A DNA stretch of 33,697 nucleotides from Limisphaerales bacterium (GTDB lineage: Bacteria; Verrucomicrobiota; Verrucomicrobiia; Limisphaerales; UBA11358), in the NCBI GenBank assembly GCA_003161635.1, contig PMOA01000116.1, positions 1 to 33,697 on the forward strand, in the 5' to 3' direction. Shown piece by piece: positions 8,834 to 17,984 of this stretch. Position 1 is the stretch's first letter. Each line of letters starts with the position of its first letter. A program made the position numbers and the translations under genes. The notes below the pieces were generated by a model that was given only the letters and a program-made list of their open reading frames with translations, was not told the origin of the DNA and ran no database searches.

Positions 8834-10036
8834 TTACATTTTATGGAGGCGAAGCATCAACACATCGTGCCCCGGCACATCGGCGGTCAGGGCTGCGGCA
8901 GTCGTTCCGATGTCCTTTTTTGTCCACAGATCACGGACACTGTAGGTTGTCGTGTCAAACTTCGCTTCTCTTTTTGAGAGATCGTCCGCCACGGTTTCGT
9001 TTTTCCAGTTGAAGGTGACGGGTTGCGAATTGGTGCCGCGATTGAGAACGCACATGGCCCAGGCATCGTTGCTGAGCGGCTTGAACCAGACTTCCACGCC
9101 ATCTTTGGCGGAATACTTGAACCCTTCAACGCCCAGCGCGTCCTGATTCACGGCAATGACTTCCTTGTTGGCGAGAATTTCCAAGGTTTGCCTGGACATG
9201 CTCCGTAAATCGTTTCCAGAAATCAGCGGCGCCGCCAGCATACACCACATCGAAAAGTGCGCGCGGTCTTCATTCACCGCCATGCCGTTTCCGACTTCCA
9301 ACATATCGGGATCGTTCCAGTGCCCGGGACCGGCGTATTTCCGCAGGCCCTCCTGTTTGTCGAGGATTTGCAAAACGCCCCATTGATACCAGGTTTTGTG
9401 ATCTATTTTGCAGTCGAAGCAATTGCAAATGTCGCCGGTGGTGCGCCACGAATGGCCGACATTGGTGGCCCAGAGCCACGGCTGGTTGTCGCCCCATTCG
9501 CACAGGCTGAAGACGATCGGCCGTCCGGCCGCATATAGGGCGTCGCGCATGGTCGTATAGGCTCCCTCAGCCTTCAGGCCCTCGGCGTTGCACCAGTCAT
9601 ACTTCAGGTAATCCATTCCCCACTGGGCGTAAGTCAGCGCGTCCTGAAATTCGTGACCCCGGCTGGCCGGCCGGCCGCCGCAGGTTTTGTAGCCGACATC
9701 CGAATAGATGCCGAGCTTCAATCCCTTGGAGTGGACGTAGTCGGCCAGCGCTTTCATTCCTGACGGAAACTTCTTCGCATCCGGCTGGATGAACCCTTGG
9801 GCATCCCGTTGTCCCTGCCAGCAATCGTCAATGTTGACGTATTGGTATCCCGCGTCTTTCATGCCCGAGGCAACCATCGCATCGGCGGTTTCGCGGATCA
9901 GTTGCTCGTTCACCTTGTCGGCAAATTTATTCCAACTGTTCCAGCCCATCTGCGGGGTCAAGGCCAGTTGGTTGAACTTCTGAGCGTACGCGCCGGCGCA
10001 GGCCAGACCGATGATGATGAACAGGATGCGTTTCAT
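8834..10036 (-). CDS. GH27 alpha-galactosidase, exported
   Basis: Retaining alpha-galactosidase of 400 residues with a Sec signal peptide cleaved after about residue 18 (AYA/Q). Family landmarks are the opening TPQMGWNSWN, the nucleophile D147 in YLKYDWC, and the acid/base D202 in SWRTTGDI. A Cys-rich GDICNCFDC segment follows the acid/base. A C-terminal beta-sandwich fills the last 100 residues or so, as usual. It should remove alpha-1,6-galactose from galactomannan or galactoglucomannan, opening the chain to the mannanases. It is the last gene of the second minus-strand run, starting 18 bp after the GH5 stop. Confidence 0.94.
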   Translation of the reverse strand: MKRILFIIIGLACAGAYAQKFNQLALTPQMGWNSWNKFADKVNEQLIRETADAMVASGMKDAGYQYVNIDDCWQGQRDAQGFIQPDAKKFPSGMKALADYVHSKGLKLGIYSDVGYKTCGGRPASRGHEFQDALTYAQWGMDYLKYDWCNAEGLKAEGAYTTMRDALYAAGRPIVFSLCEWGDNQPWLWATNVGHSWRTTGDICNCFDCKIDHKTWYQWGVLQILDKQEGLRKYAGPGHWNDPDMLEVGNGMAVNEDRAHFSMWCMLAAPLISGNDLRSMSRQTLEILANKEVIAVNQDALGVEGFKYSAKDGVEVWFKPLSNDAWAMCVLNRGTNSQPVTFNWKNETVADDLSKREAKFDTTTYSVRDLWTKKDIGTTAAALTADVPGHDVLMLRLHKM

Positions 10037-10054
10037 GGCAGGGGGTGGTTTACA

Positions 10055-11083
10055 CTAAGGTTGTTTCGTTTGCAGGGCTTTTTTAAAATAAGCGCCCGCT
10101 CGGGTCGGCGTGAAATTCCAGTCCTTGATCAGGCAGGGCCCCCAATGCGGATCAAAACACCAGACGGTGTAGGAGATTCCGTGTTGGGCGCAATAGGACG
10201 TGATGGCGTCGCCATAACTTTCATCGCCGGTAATCGGATTGTAACCGCCGGGCGCTCCCGGCTCTAAAAATCCGATTTCGGTCAAAATCATGGGGTATTT
10301 TTCGGACACAAAGCCCCAATCGTGCGTCCAGTTCGATTCCCAGGGTTGTTTGGCCTTCATGGGATACGGATGGGCGACATAGCCGATGCCTTCAGCGTTG
10401 AGCGGCGCGCTGGCAACCGGAGTCAGGTCGTAACCAAAATTAAAACCGGCAACCAATGGAACTGCCGTGCCGCCGTTCGCACGGATGGTCTTGATAATTT
10501 CTTCCAGCAGCCCCTTCCATTCAGGCCAGGTGCAATTCCCCATATTGCCCCCGAGGGCCGGCTCGTTGAACAGTTCAAAAAAGGCGACGGAGTTGTTTCC
10601 GCGATAATGTCTGGCCATCGTGCGCCAGAAATCGAATGTTTCCTCTTTTGTCGTGTTGTAAAGCGTGGGCGGATAAAGTTCCGACGTCCCGGGGAAAAAC
10701 TTTTCTTCGTACAAATTGCCGATGCTGTGCCAGTCAATGATGACATACAGCCCCTCTTCTTTTGCCCAGGCAACGCCTTGGTCGAGCAATTTAAGATAAT
10801 TCTTTTTCCCGTGAATGTGCCAGGCCGCCGGATGCACGGGAATTCTCACGACGTTGGCGCCCCATGACTTTGCCACTTCAAAGTAATGTTTGTTCCACTG
10901 TCCGTTCCGCTCCAGCTTGTCGGGATCGCCGGTGTCCAGTCCCCGGAAGACAATGGTTTGGCCATCGGCGGTGACGAAATGATTGCCTTTGACGCTGACC
11001 CGGCTGGATTGCGCAAAAGCTCCCGTGGAAAACACCACGGTGCACAGCCAGCAGAAAACAGTTTTATTCATGACATGGTTCAT
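10055..11083 (-). CDS. GH5 endo-glycanase (mannanase or glucanase), exported
   Basis: Secreted GH5 enzyme of 342 residues with a Sec signal peptide (about 1-24). The acid/base is E174 in FFELFNEP and the nucleophile E269 in ILTEIGF; both are clear for clan A. The family supports beta-1,4-glycan cleavage, but the subfamily is not obvious, so cellulase, glucomannanase and mannanase remain possible; context favours (gluco)mannan. The start at 11083 is fixed by a GGAG on the minus strand that overlaps the stop of the preceding epimerase gene and lies about five bases before the ATG. A second in-frame ATG at 11071 is less likely. The upstream in-frame extension lies inside the epimerase gene and is not real. 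Confidence 0.86.
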   Translation of the reverse strand: MNHVMNKTVFCWLCTVVFSTGAFAQSSRVSVKGNHFVTADGQTIVFRGLDTGDPDKLERNGQWNKHYFEVAKSWGANVVRIPVHPAAWHIHGKKNYLKLLDQGVAWAKEEGLYVIIDWHSIGNLYEEKFFPGTSELYPPTLYNTTKEETFDFWRTMARHYRGNNSVAFFELFNEPALGGNMGNCTWPEWKGLLEEIIKTIRANGGTAVPLVAGFNFGYDLTPVASAPLNAEGIGYVAHPYPMKAKQPWESNWTHDWGFVSEKYPMILTEIGFLEPGAPGGYNPITGDESYGDAITSYCAQHGISYTVWCFDPHWGPCLIKDWNFTPTRAGAYFKKALQTKQP

Positions 11084-11093
11084 AATACTCCGT

Positions 11094-12320
11094 TCAGTGT
11101 TGCTCCTTGCCCGCGGAAATTGCGCGCAATCGGTGGAGCGTTTCCAAACACGCGCGTGACCCGTGATACGGGCCTTTCCATTCGCTGACTTTTGGCAGGG
11201 TCGGATCCACGCGGCCTTCAGGCGTGATGCGCCAGAACCATTCGCCGTGAACGCGATCCACCAGGTGGTTTTCGATAAAATCCCAGGCACGGAGCGAGGC
11301 ATTGAGGTATTTCTCATCGCCGGAAAGTTGGAAGGCATTGAGGAAACCGATGACCGCCTCGGCCTGCGGCCAGCATTCCTTGCCCGCATCAATGATTTTT
11401 CCGCCTTTCCCTTCATAACGGAGCGCGCCATCCGCATCAATGCCTTCCCGAAGCGTTACCTCCGCCATCCGCAAGGCGACCGCCTGCACGCGTTTGAGCA
11501 AAGCGGCGTCGCCCAACACTTCCGCGGCTTCGCACAGGAGCCAGGTTCCCTCGATATCGTGGCCGAAAGTATAGGTGTCCGAGCGCACCTGCCATTGCTC
11601 GTTAAAAAAGTGATGGAGATGAAGGGTGCGGGGATCGAGAATGCGTTGCTCAAAGAGGGCGATCAATTCGCGAAGCCGTTGCTCAACCCGCTGATCCTTC
11701 CAGACCCGGTACAGATTGGTGTAAGCCTCAAGGAGATGAAGATGATTGTTCATTGACTTCTTCTCGTTCATGTCCTTGTCGCTGAGCCGCGCGTCAGCGT
11801 CAGCCTCCGACCAATTACGTTGGCGCACTTCCAGATAACCACTGTGTTTCCAATCGTGCGCGTGCCGCTCGATCAACTCGAACAGATCAATGGCCCGCGC
11901 CAGGGCCACCGGCACACCGAAAGCCCGGTGATATTCCGCCAGCGCGTAGATGTAAAACGCCTGGCCATAGATTTTTTTGGAATCGTCCAGCACGCGCCCG
12001 GTATCATCCAGCCGCCAGAACGCGCCGCCAAGCTGCGCGTCCCAAAAGTGGTTCATGACGAAATCGAACGCCCGCCCGGCCATTTGCTTGAACAACGCGT
12101 CGGGCCGCGCCTGATGAACCGCGGAGAAGGCCCAAAGAATGCGGCTGTTGACGATAAGCCCTTTGGGTTGCGTGCGGTCGGGCTTGAGATCATTGGACAG
12201 CCAGCCCATCCAGCCGCCCTGCTCGTGGTCCAACGCCGGTCCGCACCAAAACGGCAGGATGTGGCCGAACAATTGGTCGCTGACGCGCTGCGAAAAACCC
12301 TTCAATTCATTTGAACTCAT
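11094..12320 (-). CDS. Cellobiose/mannobiose 2-epimerase, AGE superfamily
   Basis: Cytoplasmic (alpha/alpha)6-barrel epimerase of 408 residues with no signal peptide. It should interconvert mannobiose and mannosylglucose (and cellobiose with glucosylmannose). Diagnostic cellobiose-2-epimerase motifs are present: MNNHLHLLEAY with H193/H195, FGHDIEGTW with H254, CWPQAEA near 317-323, and GPYHGSRACLE with H386. These match the three catalytic histidines described for the Ruminococcus albus and Rhodothermus enzymes, which separates it from N-acylglucosamine epimerases. Its product is the substrate of the GH130 phosphorylase at 4071-5285. The two genes lie in different runs about 6 kb apart, although in many genomes they are adjacent. 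Confidence 0.9.
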   Translation of the reverse strand: MSSNELKGFSQRVSDQLFGHILPFWCGPALDHEQGGWMGWLSNDLKPDRTQPKGLIVNSRILWAFSAVHQARPDALFKQMAGRAFDFVMNHFWDAQLGGAFWRLDDTGRVLDDSKKIYGQAFYIYALAEYHRAFGVPVALARAIDLFELIERHAHDWKHSGYLEVRQRNWSEADADARLSDKDMNEKKSMNNHLHLLEAYTNLYRVWKDQRVEQRLRELIALFEQRILDPRTLHLHHFFNEQWQVRSDTYTFGHDIEGTWLLCEAAEVLGDAALLKRVQAVALRMAEVTLREGIDADGALRYEGKGGKIIDAGKECWPQAEAVIGFLNAFQLSGDEKYLNASLRAWDFIENHLVDRVHGEWFWRITPEGRVDPTLPKVSEWKGPYHGSRACLETLHRLRAISAGKEQH

Positions 12321-12340
12321 GTAAAATTCCGGGTCGCCGC

Positions 12341-14182
12341 CTATTTCGGCTCCAAGGCATGGATGATTTCCACCCGGCCAATCTGGGTTTCGCCGGTCAG
12401 TTCGATTTTCAGGAATCTCTCGCCGCCGCCGAGGTCTGCGGCGTGGTACAGGACAGGCTTCCAGTAATTGTAATCACCTGCGCCATTGAAATAAATTTCC
12501 CGGTCGGCGGTGACGTTGCGGTAAGTCTTGCCGTCAGCTGAGACTGCGAATTTCAGGTCCGCAACGTTCCCGGGGAAAAAGACGAACACGCGGAAACCTT
12601 CAATCGAAGTCGGAATCTGGTAGATCAGCGCATCACCGGCATTGCCGGCAGCGCGGTGCGCGTCTTCCTTCGCCTTGCGGCAATCGCGCGTTTTAATTTC
12701 CAGCCTGCCTTGCTGCGCCTGGACTTTTGAAAAGTCAGCGAGTTCATCCACCAGCGTCGCGTGCGTGACTTTGACCGGCCCGATCACGTTGGAAGGTTCC
12801 GAGACCCCGGCCTCGTTGTTCGCACGGACACGATAATACCAATCGCCGGCCGGCGCGGCCTCGTCGGCAAACAGCGGACGATATTGCACGGCACTTTCGT
12901 CAACTCCCTTGCCGACGACCTTCCAGGGTCCGCCGGGCCCCGGCGCGCGTTCAACGGTGTAACTGGCAGCGCCCACCGAACCCTGCCACGAAATCGCCGC
13001 TGGGTCGGTGATTGGCAGCAACGTTGGCGGCGCAGGAACTGGAATCGGTGGCGGCGTCAGGCCGCGGATGCCAAAAGCGTTTCGACGAACCGCTTTCATG
13101 AGATTGGTTTCGTCATACGCCGCGCCGATGGCCGAGCCCGGCCAGTGGAAAGCCTTGTATTGGTTGCCGCCCGATGGTTCACTGTGCCAGTAGAATCCGC
13201 CGTCCCGGTCCCGGAAACGCAGGCTCCACAACAAACCGCCCGCCACACTGCTGTCCGCGATTGCCTTCATGGCTGCTTCCATTTGCGAGGTGCTCACGAA
13301 ACCGAACTCACCGACCACATAGGTTTTTTTGCCTTTGGCCAAGGCCGCGTTTTCGCGGATTAGTTCAGCAAAGGACTTTCGGGCCGGTCCAGGCCCGGGA
13401 TAATGATGGGTCGTGACGATGTCCACCTCGGGCATCGCGAGCACTTCGGGTCGCAACGCGCGGTCGAACCCATCCATCACGAGGTGGTTATGGTCCAAGC
13501 TCTTGATGTAAGCGGCGATTTCGCGTGTCCAAGGCACGGGAGATACCAGCTCGTTGCCGGTTTCCCAGCACAGGATGGCCTTGTCATCGCAATAACGCAC
13601 GCCGGTCAGGGTGTTGGTGCGCGTCAGCACAAACCGGATGGTCTCCTTGAAATCTGCGATGAGCTGCGGGTCGGTCCAAAAGTCATCCTTGGTCTTGCCG
13701 CGAAAACCCGCGTATTCGCCGCGGCCGCCCATCCAAATCCAGTTGTTGACCAGCGGAATGATAAGCCGGACGCCTTGCTCGTTCGCCACCTGCAGGATTA
13801 TGTCCAGCGAACGGAACGCCTCCTCGTTGAATTTGCCCGGCCCCAGCACATGGCTGGCCTGAGCCGGCGGATCATTCCCGCGCACCACCGAAATCGAATA
13901 AGTGCGTGCGACCGCACCGCCCATTTGACGCACGGTGCTCAACGCATCGACGATTTCGAACCGGTCCGGCAGGCGCCACGCATTCGTGGCGGCAAAACCA
14001 AGCTGGTCCTCGATCAGGTGCAGGTTCGGCACATTCCAGGAAATGAACCGATACGGCTTTTCCCCTTCGAACAACTGGTCGCCGCGGACGGTGACAAAAT
14101 CGCGAAACACGGATTCGGCGCGGGCCGTGGCGAATGCCAGCAACACCAGCAGGGCGGCCGAAAACAGGGAGCGGGTCTTCAC
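12341..14182 (-). CDS. Modular GH5-like glycosidase with FnIII and C-terminal beta domain
   Basis: Secreted clan-A glycosidase-like protein of 613 residues from a GTG start. The leader KTRSLFSAALLVLLAFATARA is a textbook signal peptide and begins directly after the GTG at 14182, which decides the start; an in-frame ATG at 14326 would add 48 residues with no leader character. The catalytic barrel (about 25-370) shows acid/base E211 in CWETGNEL and nucleophile E292 in VVGEFGF. A proline-rich linker leads to an FnIII-like domain (about 385-465), then a beta-sandwich (about 475-613) resembling a binding module. Mannanase or beta-mannosidase activity is plausible from context; the subfamily is not assigned. 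The stop lies 20 bp before the epimerase gene. Confidence 0.82.
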   Translation of the reverse strand: MKTRSLFSAALLVLLAFATARAESVFRDFVTVRGDQLFEGEKPYRFISWNVPNLHLIEDQLGFAATNAWRLPDRFEIVDALSTVRQMGGAVARTYSISVVRGNDPPAQASHVLGPGKFNEEAFRSLDIILQVANEQGVRLIIPLVNNWIWMGGRGEYAGFRGKTKDDFWTDPQLIADFKETIRFVLTRTNTLTGVRYCDDKAILCWETGNELVSPVPWTREIAAYIKSLDHNHLVMDGFDRALRPEVLAMPEVDIVTTHHYPGPGPARKSFAELIRENAALAKGKKTYVVGEFGFVSTSQMEAAMKAIADSSVAGGLLWSLRFRDRDGGFYWHSEPSGGNQYKAFHWPGSAIGAAYDETNLMKAVRRNAFGIRGLTPPPIPVPAPPTLLPITDPAAISWQGSVGAASYTVERAPGPGGPWKVVGKGVDESAVQYRPLFADEAAPAGDWYYRVRANNEAGVSEPSNVIGPVKVTHATLVDELADFSKVQAQQGRLEIKTRDCRKAKEDAHRAAGNAGDALIYQIPTSIEGFRVFVFFPGNVADLKFAVSADGKTYRNVTADREIYFNGAGDYNYWKPVLYHAADLGGGERFLKIELTGETQIGRVEIIHALEPK

Positions 14183-14395
14183 TGAAGGATTCCAGTTAAA
14201 ATGTTCCCGGCCGGCACCCGGTTGTGCGCGAAGCTTCGGACAGGGAATTACCGTTTGGGCTCGGAGCGGTTGCATTTTGCGATATTGCCAAGCAGCCCCC
14301 TGGTTTTCGAGCGGGATTTGAGTCATCTATTTTGGGGACAAGCCTCGCCGGGCCGGACCCAAGCGGTGCGGCCCCGGAATCGGCCCACTGCCCTC
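14183..14395 (-). other. Intergenic gap within the second minus-strand run
   Basis: About 213 bp separate the SGNH esterase stop from the GTG start of the modular GH5-like gene. I see no gene, clear promoter or terminator hairpin in it. The gap is much larger than the others in this run, so an internal promoter for the five-gene 3' part is possible but unproven. Confidence 0.3.
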
Positions 14396-15127
14396 TTACT
14401 TCAGCATTGGAGCGAGTGTGCCTTCCATGGCGTCGGCCCAGATTTGATAGCCCTTCTCGTTCGGATGCAGCAGGTCCGGCATGATGTCGCGGGAAAGTGT
14501 GCCGTCCGGTTCGAGGAATTTGGAACCGATATCCATAAACTTCACCGTCTTCCCGTCATCAAGAAACGCGAGTTGGACATTGATCTCTTTGAGCTGCTCG
14601 CGGACCGGGTCGTTTGTTTCTCCGCGCGGAAAAATGCCGAACAACAGGATTTTGCTTTCCGGCAGCCGGGCGCGCAGTTCGTTGACGATGGCCGCCACGC
14701 CTTCGACGATTTCAGGCGTGGTGTTGCGCGGTTTGCCGTTGTCTTCATTGCCCGCATTGTTCGTACCGATGAGCAGCACAACGACTTTGGGTTTGATGCC
14801 CTCGAGTTCGCCGTGTTCGATGCGCCAGAGCACGTTCTGGGTGCGGTCGTAACCGATGCCGAACTCGGCGGCGTGACGCGGCGCGTAACGTTTGTTCCAG
14901 ATGTTCAGCCCGCCGTTCCCCCAAAGCCAGCCGGCGGTGATGGAATCGCCGAGAAACAGCAGGTCAATGCCGCCCTGCTTCGCCTGCTTCACAAAGGCTT
15001 CGTGGCTCGACATCCAATTGGTCGGAAAAGTGCGGGGCGCGGGAATGACGGCGGTGTTTTCGGCAAAAGCCGTGACCGCCAGGAACGTGGAAAGGATAAA
15101 TGCGAAATTGAAGCAACGTTGTTTCAT
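14396..15127 (-). CDS. SGNH/GDSL-family esterase, exported
   Basis: Secreted SGNH hydrolase of 243 residues with a Sec signal peptide (about 1-22). Block I is LFLGDSITAG with nucleophile S62, block III is IGTNNAG with N123, and block V is DLLHPNEKGY with D218 and H221; together these give a complete catalytic set. It resembles the acetylhydrolase-like esterases found with plant polysaccharide enzymes. As first gene of a galactomannan run, it most likely removes acetyl groups from mannan, which is an inference. The start is the ATG at 15127. An in-frame extension upstream of that ATG is only a shadow of the divergent mannonate dehydratase gene. Confidence 0.87.
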   Translation of the reverse strand: MKQRCFNFAFILSTFLAVTAFAENTAVIPAPRTFPTNWMSSHEAFVKQAKQGGIDLLFLGDSITAGWLWGNGGLNIWNKRYAPRHAAEFGIGYDRTQNVLWRIEHGELEGIKPKVVVLLIGTNNAGNEDNGKPRNTTPEIVEGVAAIVNELRARLPESKILLFGIFPRGETNDPVREQLKEINVQLAFLDDGKTVKFMDIGSKFLEPDGTLSRDIMPDLLHPNEKGYQIWADAMEGTLAPMLK

Positions 15128-15274
15128 GCGCCGAACATATCGGGCGGATCCGGCAAAAGCAACCTGCCTGGGAAGCCGGTCGTGTCGCAAGTTTGTGCTA
15201 CCACCCCCTTCCCGGCCGCCACCGGCCCAATTCCTTAGGTAGCCAAAACCGCCGGACTTTCCTATGCTTTCCCC
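15128..15274. promoter_or_regulatory. Divergent promoter region, esterase and mannonate dehydratase
   Basis: These 147 bp lie between the two divergent starts at 15127 (minus) and 15275 (plus), so promoters for both must lie here or inside the flanking genes. No strong -35/-10 pair, palindrome or Shine-Dalgarno sequence was identified. Confidence 0.35.
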
Positions 15275-16351
15275 GTGAAACTCGGCCTTGGACTTTATCG
15301 CCATCAGCTCAACGCGGAACATTACCGCTTTGCGAAGCAATGCGGTTGCACGCACCTCGTCATCCACCTGGTGGATTACTTTCGTTCCTCGCGCAGCAAT
15401 CAGCCCGGCGACCAGCCGGTCGGCGACGACACCGGCTGGGGACTGGCCGGCGATCCAAACCAGCTCTGGACGTACGAGGAACTGGCCGCAATCAAAAAGG
15501 AAATCAACGCCGCCGGGCTCGAACTGGAAGCCATTGAAAACTTCGACCCGGCCCACTGGCACGACGTGTTGCTGGACGGGCCAAAAAAATTGCAGCAACT
15601 GGAAAACCTCAAAACCATCATCCGCAACGTCGGCCAGGCGGGCATTCCGGTATTCGGCTACAACTTTTCGATTGCCGGCGTCGCGGGCCGCATCAAGGGC
15701 CGCTTTGCCCGCGGAGGGGCCGAGGCGGTGGGCATGGACGGCCCGCTGGACAAGCCGCTGCCCAACGGCATGGTGTGGAACATGGTCTATGACCGGAACG
15801 CCGCGCCGGGCGTTGTGCCATCCGCAACGCCCGAACAATTGTGGCAACGGCTCAAGGTTTTTCTCGACGCGCTGGTCCCGGTGGCTGAAGCAGCCGGGGT
15901 CACCCTGGCCGCGCATCCGGACGATCCGCCGCTGCCGACGGTCCGGGCCCAGCCGCGACTGGTTTATCAACCCCAACTTTTCCAGAAGCTCATTGACCTC
16001 AAGCCGAGTCCGCGCAACGCGCTGGAATTTTGTGTCGGCACGCTGGCCGAGATGAGCGAAGGGGACATTTACGACGTGGTGGATACTTACAGCCAGCAAG
16101 GCAAGCTGGCCTACGTTCACCTGCGCAACGTCCGCGGCAAGGTGCCGTCCTACAAGGAAACCTTCATTGACGACGGCGACGTGGACGTTCTACGCGTGAT
16201 GCGGATTTTGAAACGGAACAACTTCAACGGAGTGCTGATTCCCGACCATGCGCCGCAGATGAGTTGCGCCGCGCCGTGGCACGCGGGCATGGCTTACGCG
16301 CTGGGATACCTGCGCGCCGGATTAAAAACCATCGGGAACGAACAAGGCTGA
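15275..16351 (+). CDS. uxuA: Mannonate dehydratase
   Basis: Cytoplasmic enzyme of 358 residues that dehydrates D-mannonate to 2-keto-3-deoxy-D-gluconate in glucuronate catabolism. The Mn-binding residues of the UxuA family are all visible with the expected spacing: H214 in AAHPDDPP, C253 in LEFCVGT, H282 in YVHLRNV and D324 in IPDHAP. The length is close to the shorter Gram-positive enzymes (about 350-360). The start is a GTG at 15275; no in-frame ATG precedes it and the protein is complete from there. Its 3' end converges on the GH43 gene with only 13 bp between stops. The other uronate-pathway genes are not in the window. Confidence 0.92.
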   Translation: MKLGLGLYRHQLNAEHYRFAKQCGCTHLVIHLVDYFRSSRSNQPGDQPVGDDTGWGLAGDPNQLWTYEELAAIKKEINAAGLELEAIENFDPAHWHDVLLDGPKKLQQLENLKTIIRNVGQAGIPVFGYNFSIAGVAGRIKGRFARGGAEAVGMDGPLDKPLPNGMVWNMVYDRNAAPGVVPSATPEQLWQRLKVFLDALVPVAEAAGVTLAAHPDDPPLPTVRAQPRLVYQPQLFQKLIDLKPSPRNALEFCVGTLAEMSEGDIYDVVDTYSQQGKLAYVHLRNVRGKVPSYKETFIDDGDVDVLRVMRILKRNNFNGVLIPDHAPQMSCAAPWHAGMAYALGYLRAGLKTIGNEQG

Positions 16352-16364
16352 ATTGCCGGGGGAA

Positions 16365-17984
16365 TCATTTTTCCAAGGGGCGATATTCAAACCAGTCGAA
16401 ATCCGCCGGGCGGGCGCTCTTTTGTCCGTTGCCGGTGGCATACAGGCCCACGAACACACCGGTGAATCCGCCGACTTTTTCCGAGGACAAATCGCGGGTC
16501 AACGCCGGGCCCAGCTTTTTCGCCGGACCCTTGGCCGGCTGGTAAAAAAATTCATAAGCCAGTGGCGAGGCTTTCACGGACAGAATGACATCTCCCGAAC
16601 CGATTTCTTCATATTGAACCGGTTCGACGATCTTGCCGTTCAGGGTTTTTCGGAAGAAGACCTGTCGTTTCCCGTCTTTCAGGGTGATGCCAATCTCGTA
16701 ATGATTTTTCTCGTTGCCGCGCAGGACGAGTCCCGCCTCCTCGCTTTCCTGCTGCGGGTTGAAGGAGAGCCGGGTTGAAGCGCGGCACGCCAGGTCCGTC
16801 TGGCGGCGGCCGACAAAAGCCGGTGAATCCTGGTCGTTCAGTGTCACCGCCGAACCGTTGAGGCGCAGCCAGCCCGGACGTTCGGTGAGCGAAAAATCGC
16901 CGGCATACGGGTTCCGGAGAAAATTCCATTGGAGCCCCAAATCCGGCTGGTTGAATTCATCCCGGGCCGGCTCCTTTTTCCATGGATGTGACGGCAGGCG
17001 CGGTGCGGTCATGTTGGTTTCAAGCGTGCCGTTGCCATTGACCACGGGCCAGCCATCTTCCGACCAGATGACCGGGGCCAGATACGTTTCGCGTCCCAGA
17101 TGATGGAATTTTCCGCCCTGGGGGCGGATTCCCAGACAGACCAGCCACCAACCGTCGGGCGTTTCCACCAGGTCGGCATGACCCAGGGCTTGGAGGGGAC
17201 TATCCGGACGGTCACGATGGGTAAGAATGGGATTTTTAGGGTTGGGAACAAACGGGCCCCACGGAGAATCGCTGCGGGCGATGGTGACCATGTGGCCGTA
17301 ACTGGTGCCGCCCTCGGCGATCAGGATGAAATACTTCCCGTTGATTTTGTACAGGTGCGGTCCCTCGGGCCAGACGCCGCCGGTACCCCGCCATACTTCC
17401 TTCAGATTCCCGTCCAGCTGTCCGGTTTGGACATTGATTTTGGCCTGGCCGATAAAACCGTCGCCCATGCCTTCATGCCGGTCGTAATAAGCGGTTCCGT
17501 CCTCATCAAAAAACAGTGAAGGATCAATTCCGGCATGATCCACCCAGACCGGTTCGGACCAGGGACCGGCGGGATTGGTAGCCGTCACAAAAAAATTGCC
17601 ACCGGTATCCACAAGCGTCGTGATCAGGTAAAACGTGCCGTTGTGATAACGAAGGGTCGGGGCATAAATGCCGCCGGAAGCCCGGGCGTGGTCAAGGTTC
17701 AACTGGCTTTTCCGGGTCAGGCAGTATCCGAGCTGCTGCCAGTGCACCAGGTCCCGGCTGTGAAAAATCGGAACGCCGGGGAAAAATTCAAACGAGCTGT
17801 TGACCAGGTAATAATCGTCACCGACCCGGCAAATGCTTGGGTCGGGGTAAAAGCCGGAGAGGATGGGATTTTGAAAGGTTTTGGCGGGTCCGGCCGAAAG
17901 ACCAACCGGCAGGAGTCCCACCAGGGCGAACAACCCCGCGATGGTCCATCGGGCCAACCTGCCCGCCGGTTTAAATGAATTCAT
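16365..17984 (-). CDS. GH43 beta-xylosidase/alpha-L-arabinofuranosidase, exported
   Basis: Five-bladed propeller glycosidase of 539 residues with a Sec signal peptide (about 1-31). The three GH43 acids are seen: D48 in YPDPS (base), D154 in GIDPSLF (pKa modulator) and E207 in WPEGPH (acid). A second beta-sandwich fills about residues 330-539, as in the two-domain GH43 subfamilies. The substrate is arabinoxylan, xylo-oligosaccharide or pectic arabinan; sequence alone does not decide. The ATG at 17984 lies inside the end of xylA, giving a 14-bp overlap, with GGAG about ten bases upstream. Co-expression with xylose isomerase supports release of xylose. Confidence 0.88.
   Translation of the reverse strand: MNSFKPAGRLARWTIAGLFALVGLLPVGLSAGPAKTFQNPILSGFYPDPSICRVGDDYYLVNSSFEFFPGVPIFHSRDLVHWQQLGYCLTRKSQLNLDHARASGGIYAPTLRYHNGTFYLITTLVDTGGNFFVTATNPAGPWSEPVWVDHAGIDPSLFFDEDGTAYYDRHEGMGDGFIGQAKINVQTGQLDGNLKEVWRGTGGVWPEGPHLYKINGKYFILIAEGGTSYGHMVTIARSDSPWGPFVPNPKNPILTHRDRPDSPLQALGHADLVETPDGWWLVCLGIRPQGGKFHHLGRETYLAPVIWSEDGWPVVNGNGTLETNMTAPRLPSHPWKKEPARDEFNQPDLGLQWNFLRNPYAGDFSLTERPGWLRLNGSAVTLNDQDSPAFVGRRQTDLACRASTRLSFNPQQESEEAGLVLRGNEKNHYEIGITLKDGKRQVFFRKTLNGKIVEPVQYEEIGSGDVILSVKASPLAYEFFYQPAKGPAKKLGPALTRDLSSEKVGGFTGVFVGLYATGNGQKSARPADFDWFEYRPLEK

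Noticed and set aside
15128-16120. N-terminal extension of the SGNH esterase reading frame
   Set aside because: It is the antisense of the mannonate dehydratase gene. The esterase has its own ATG and signal peptide at 15127.
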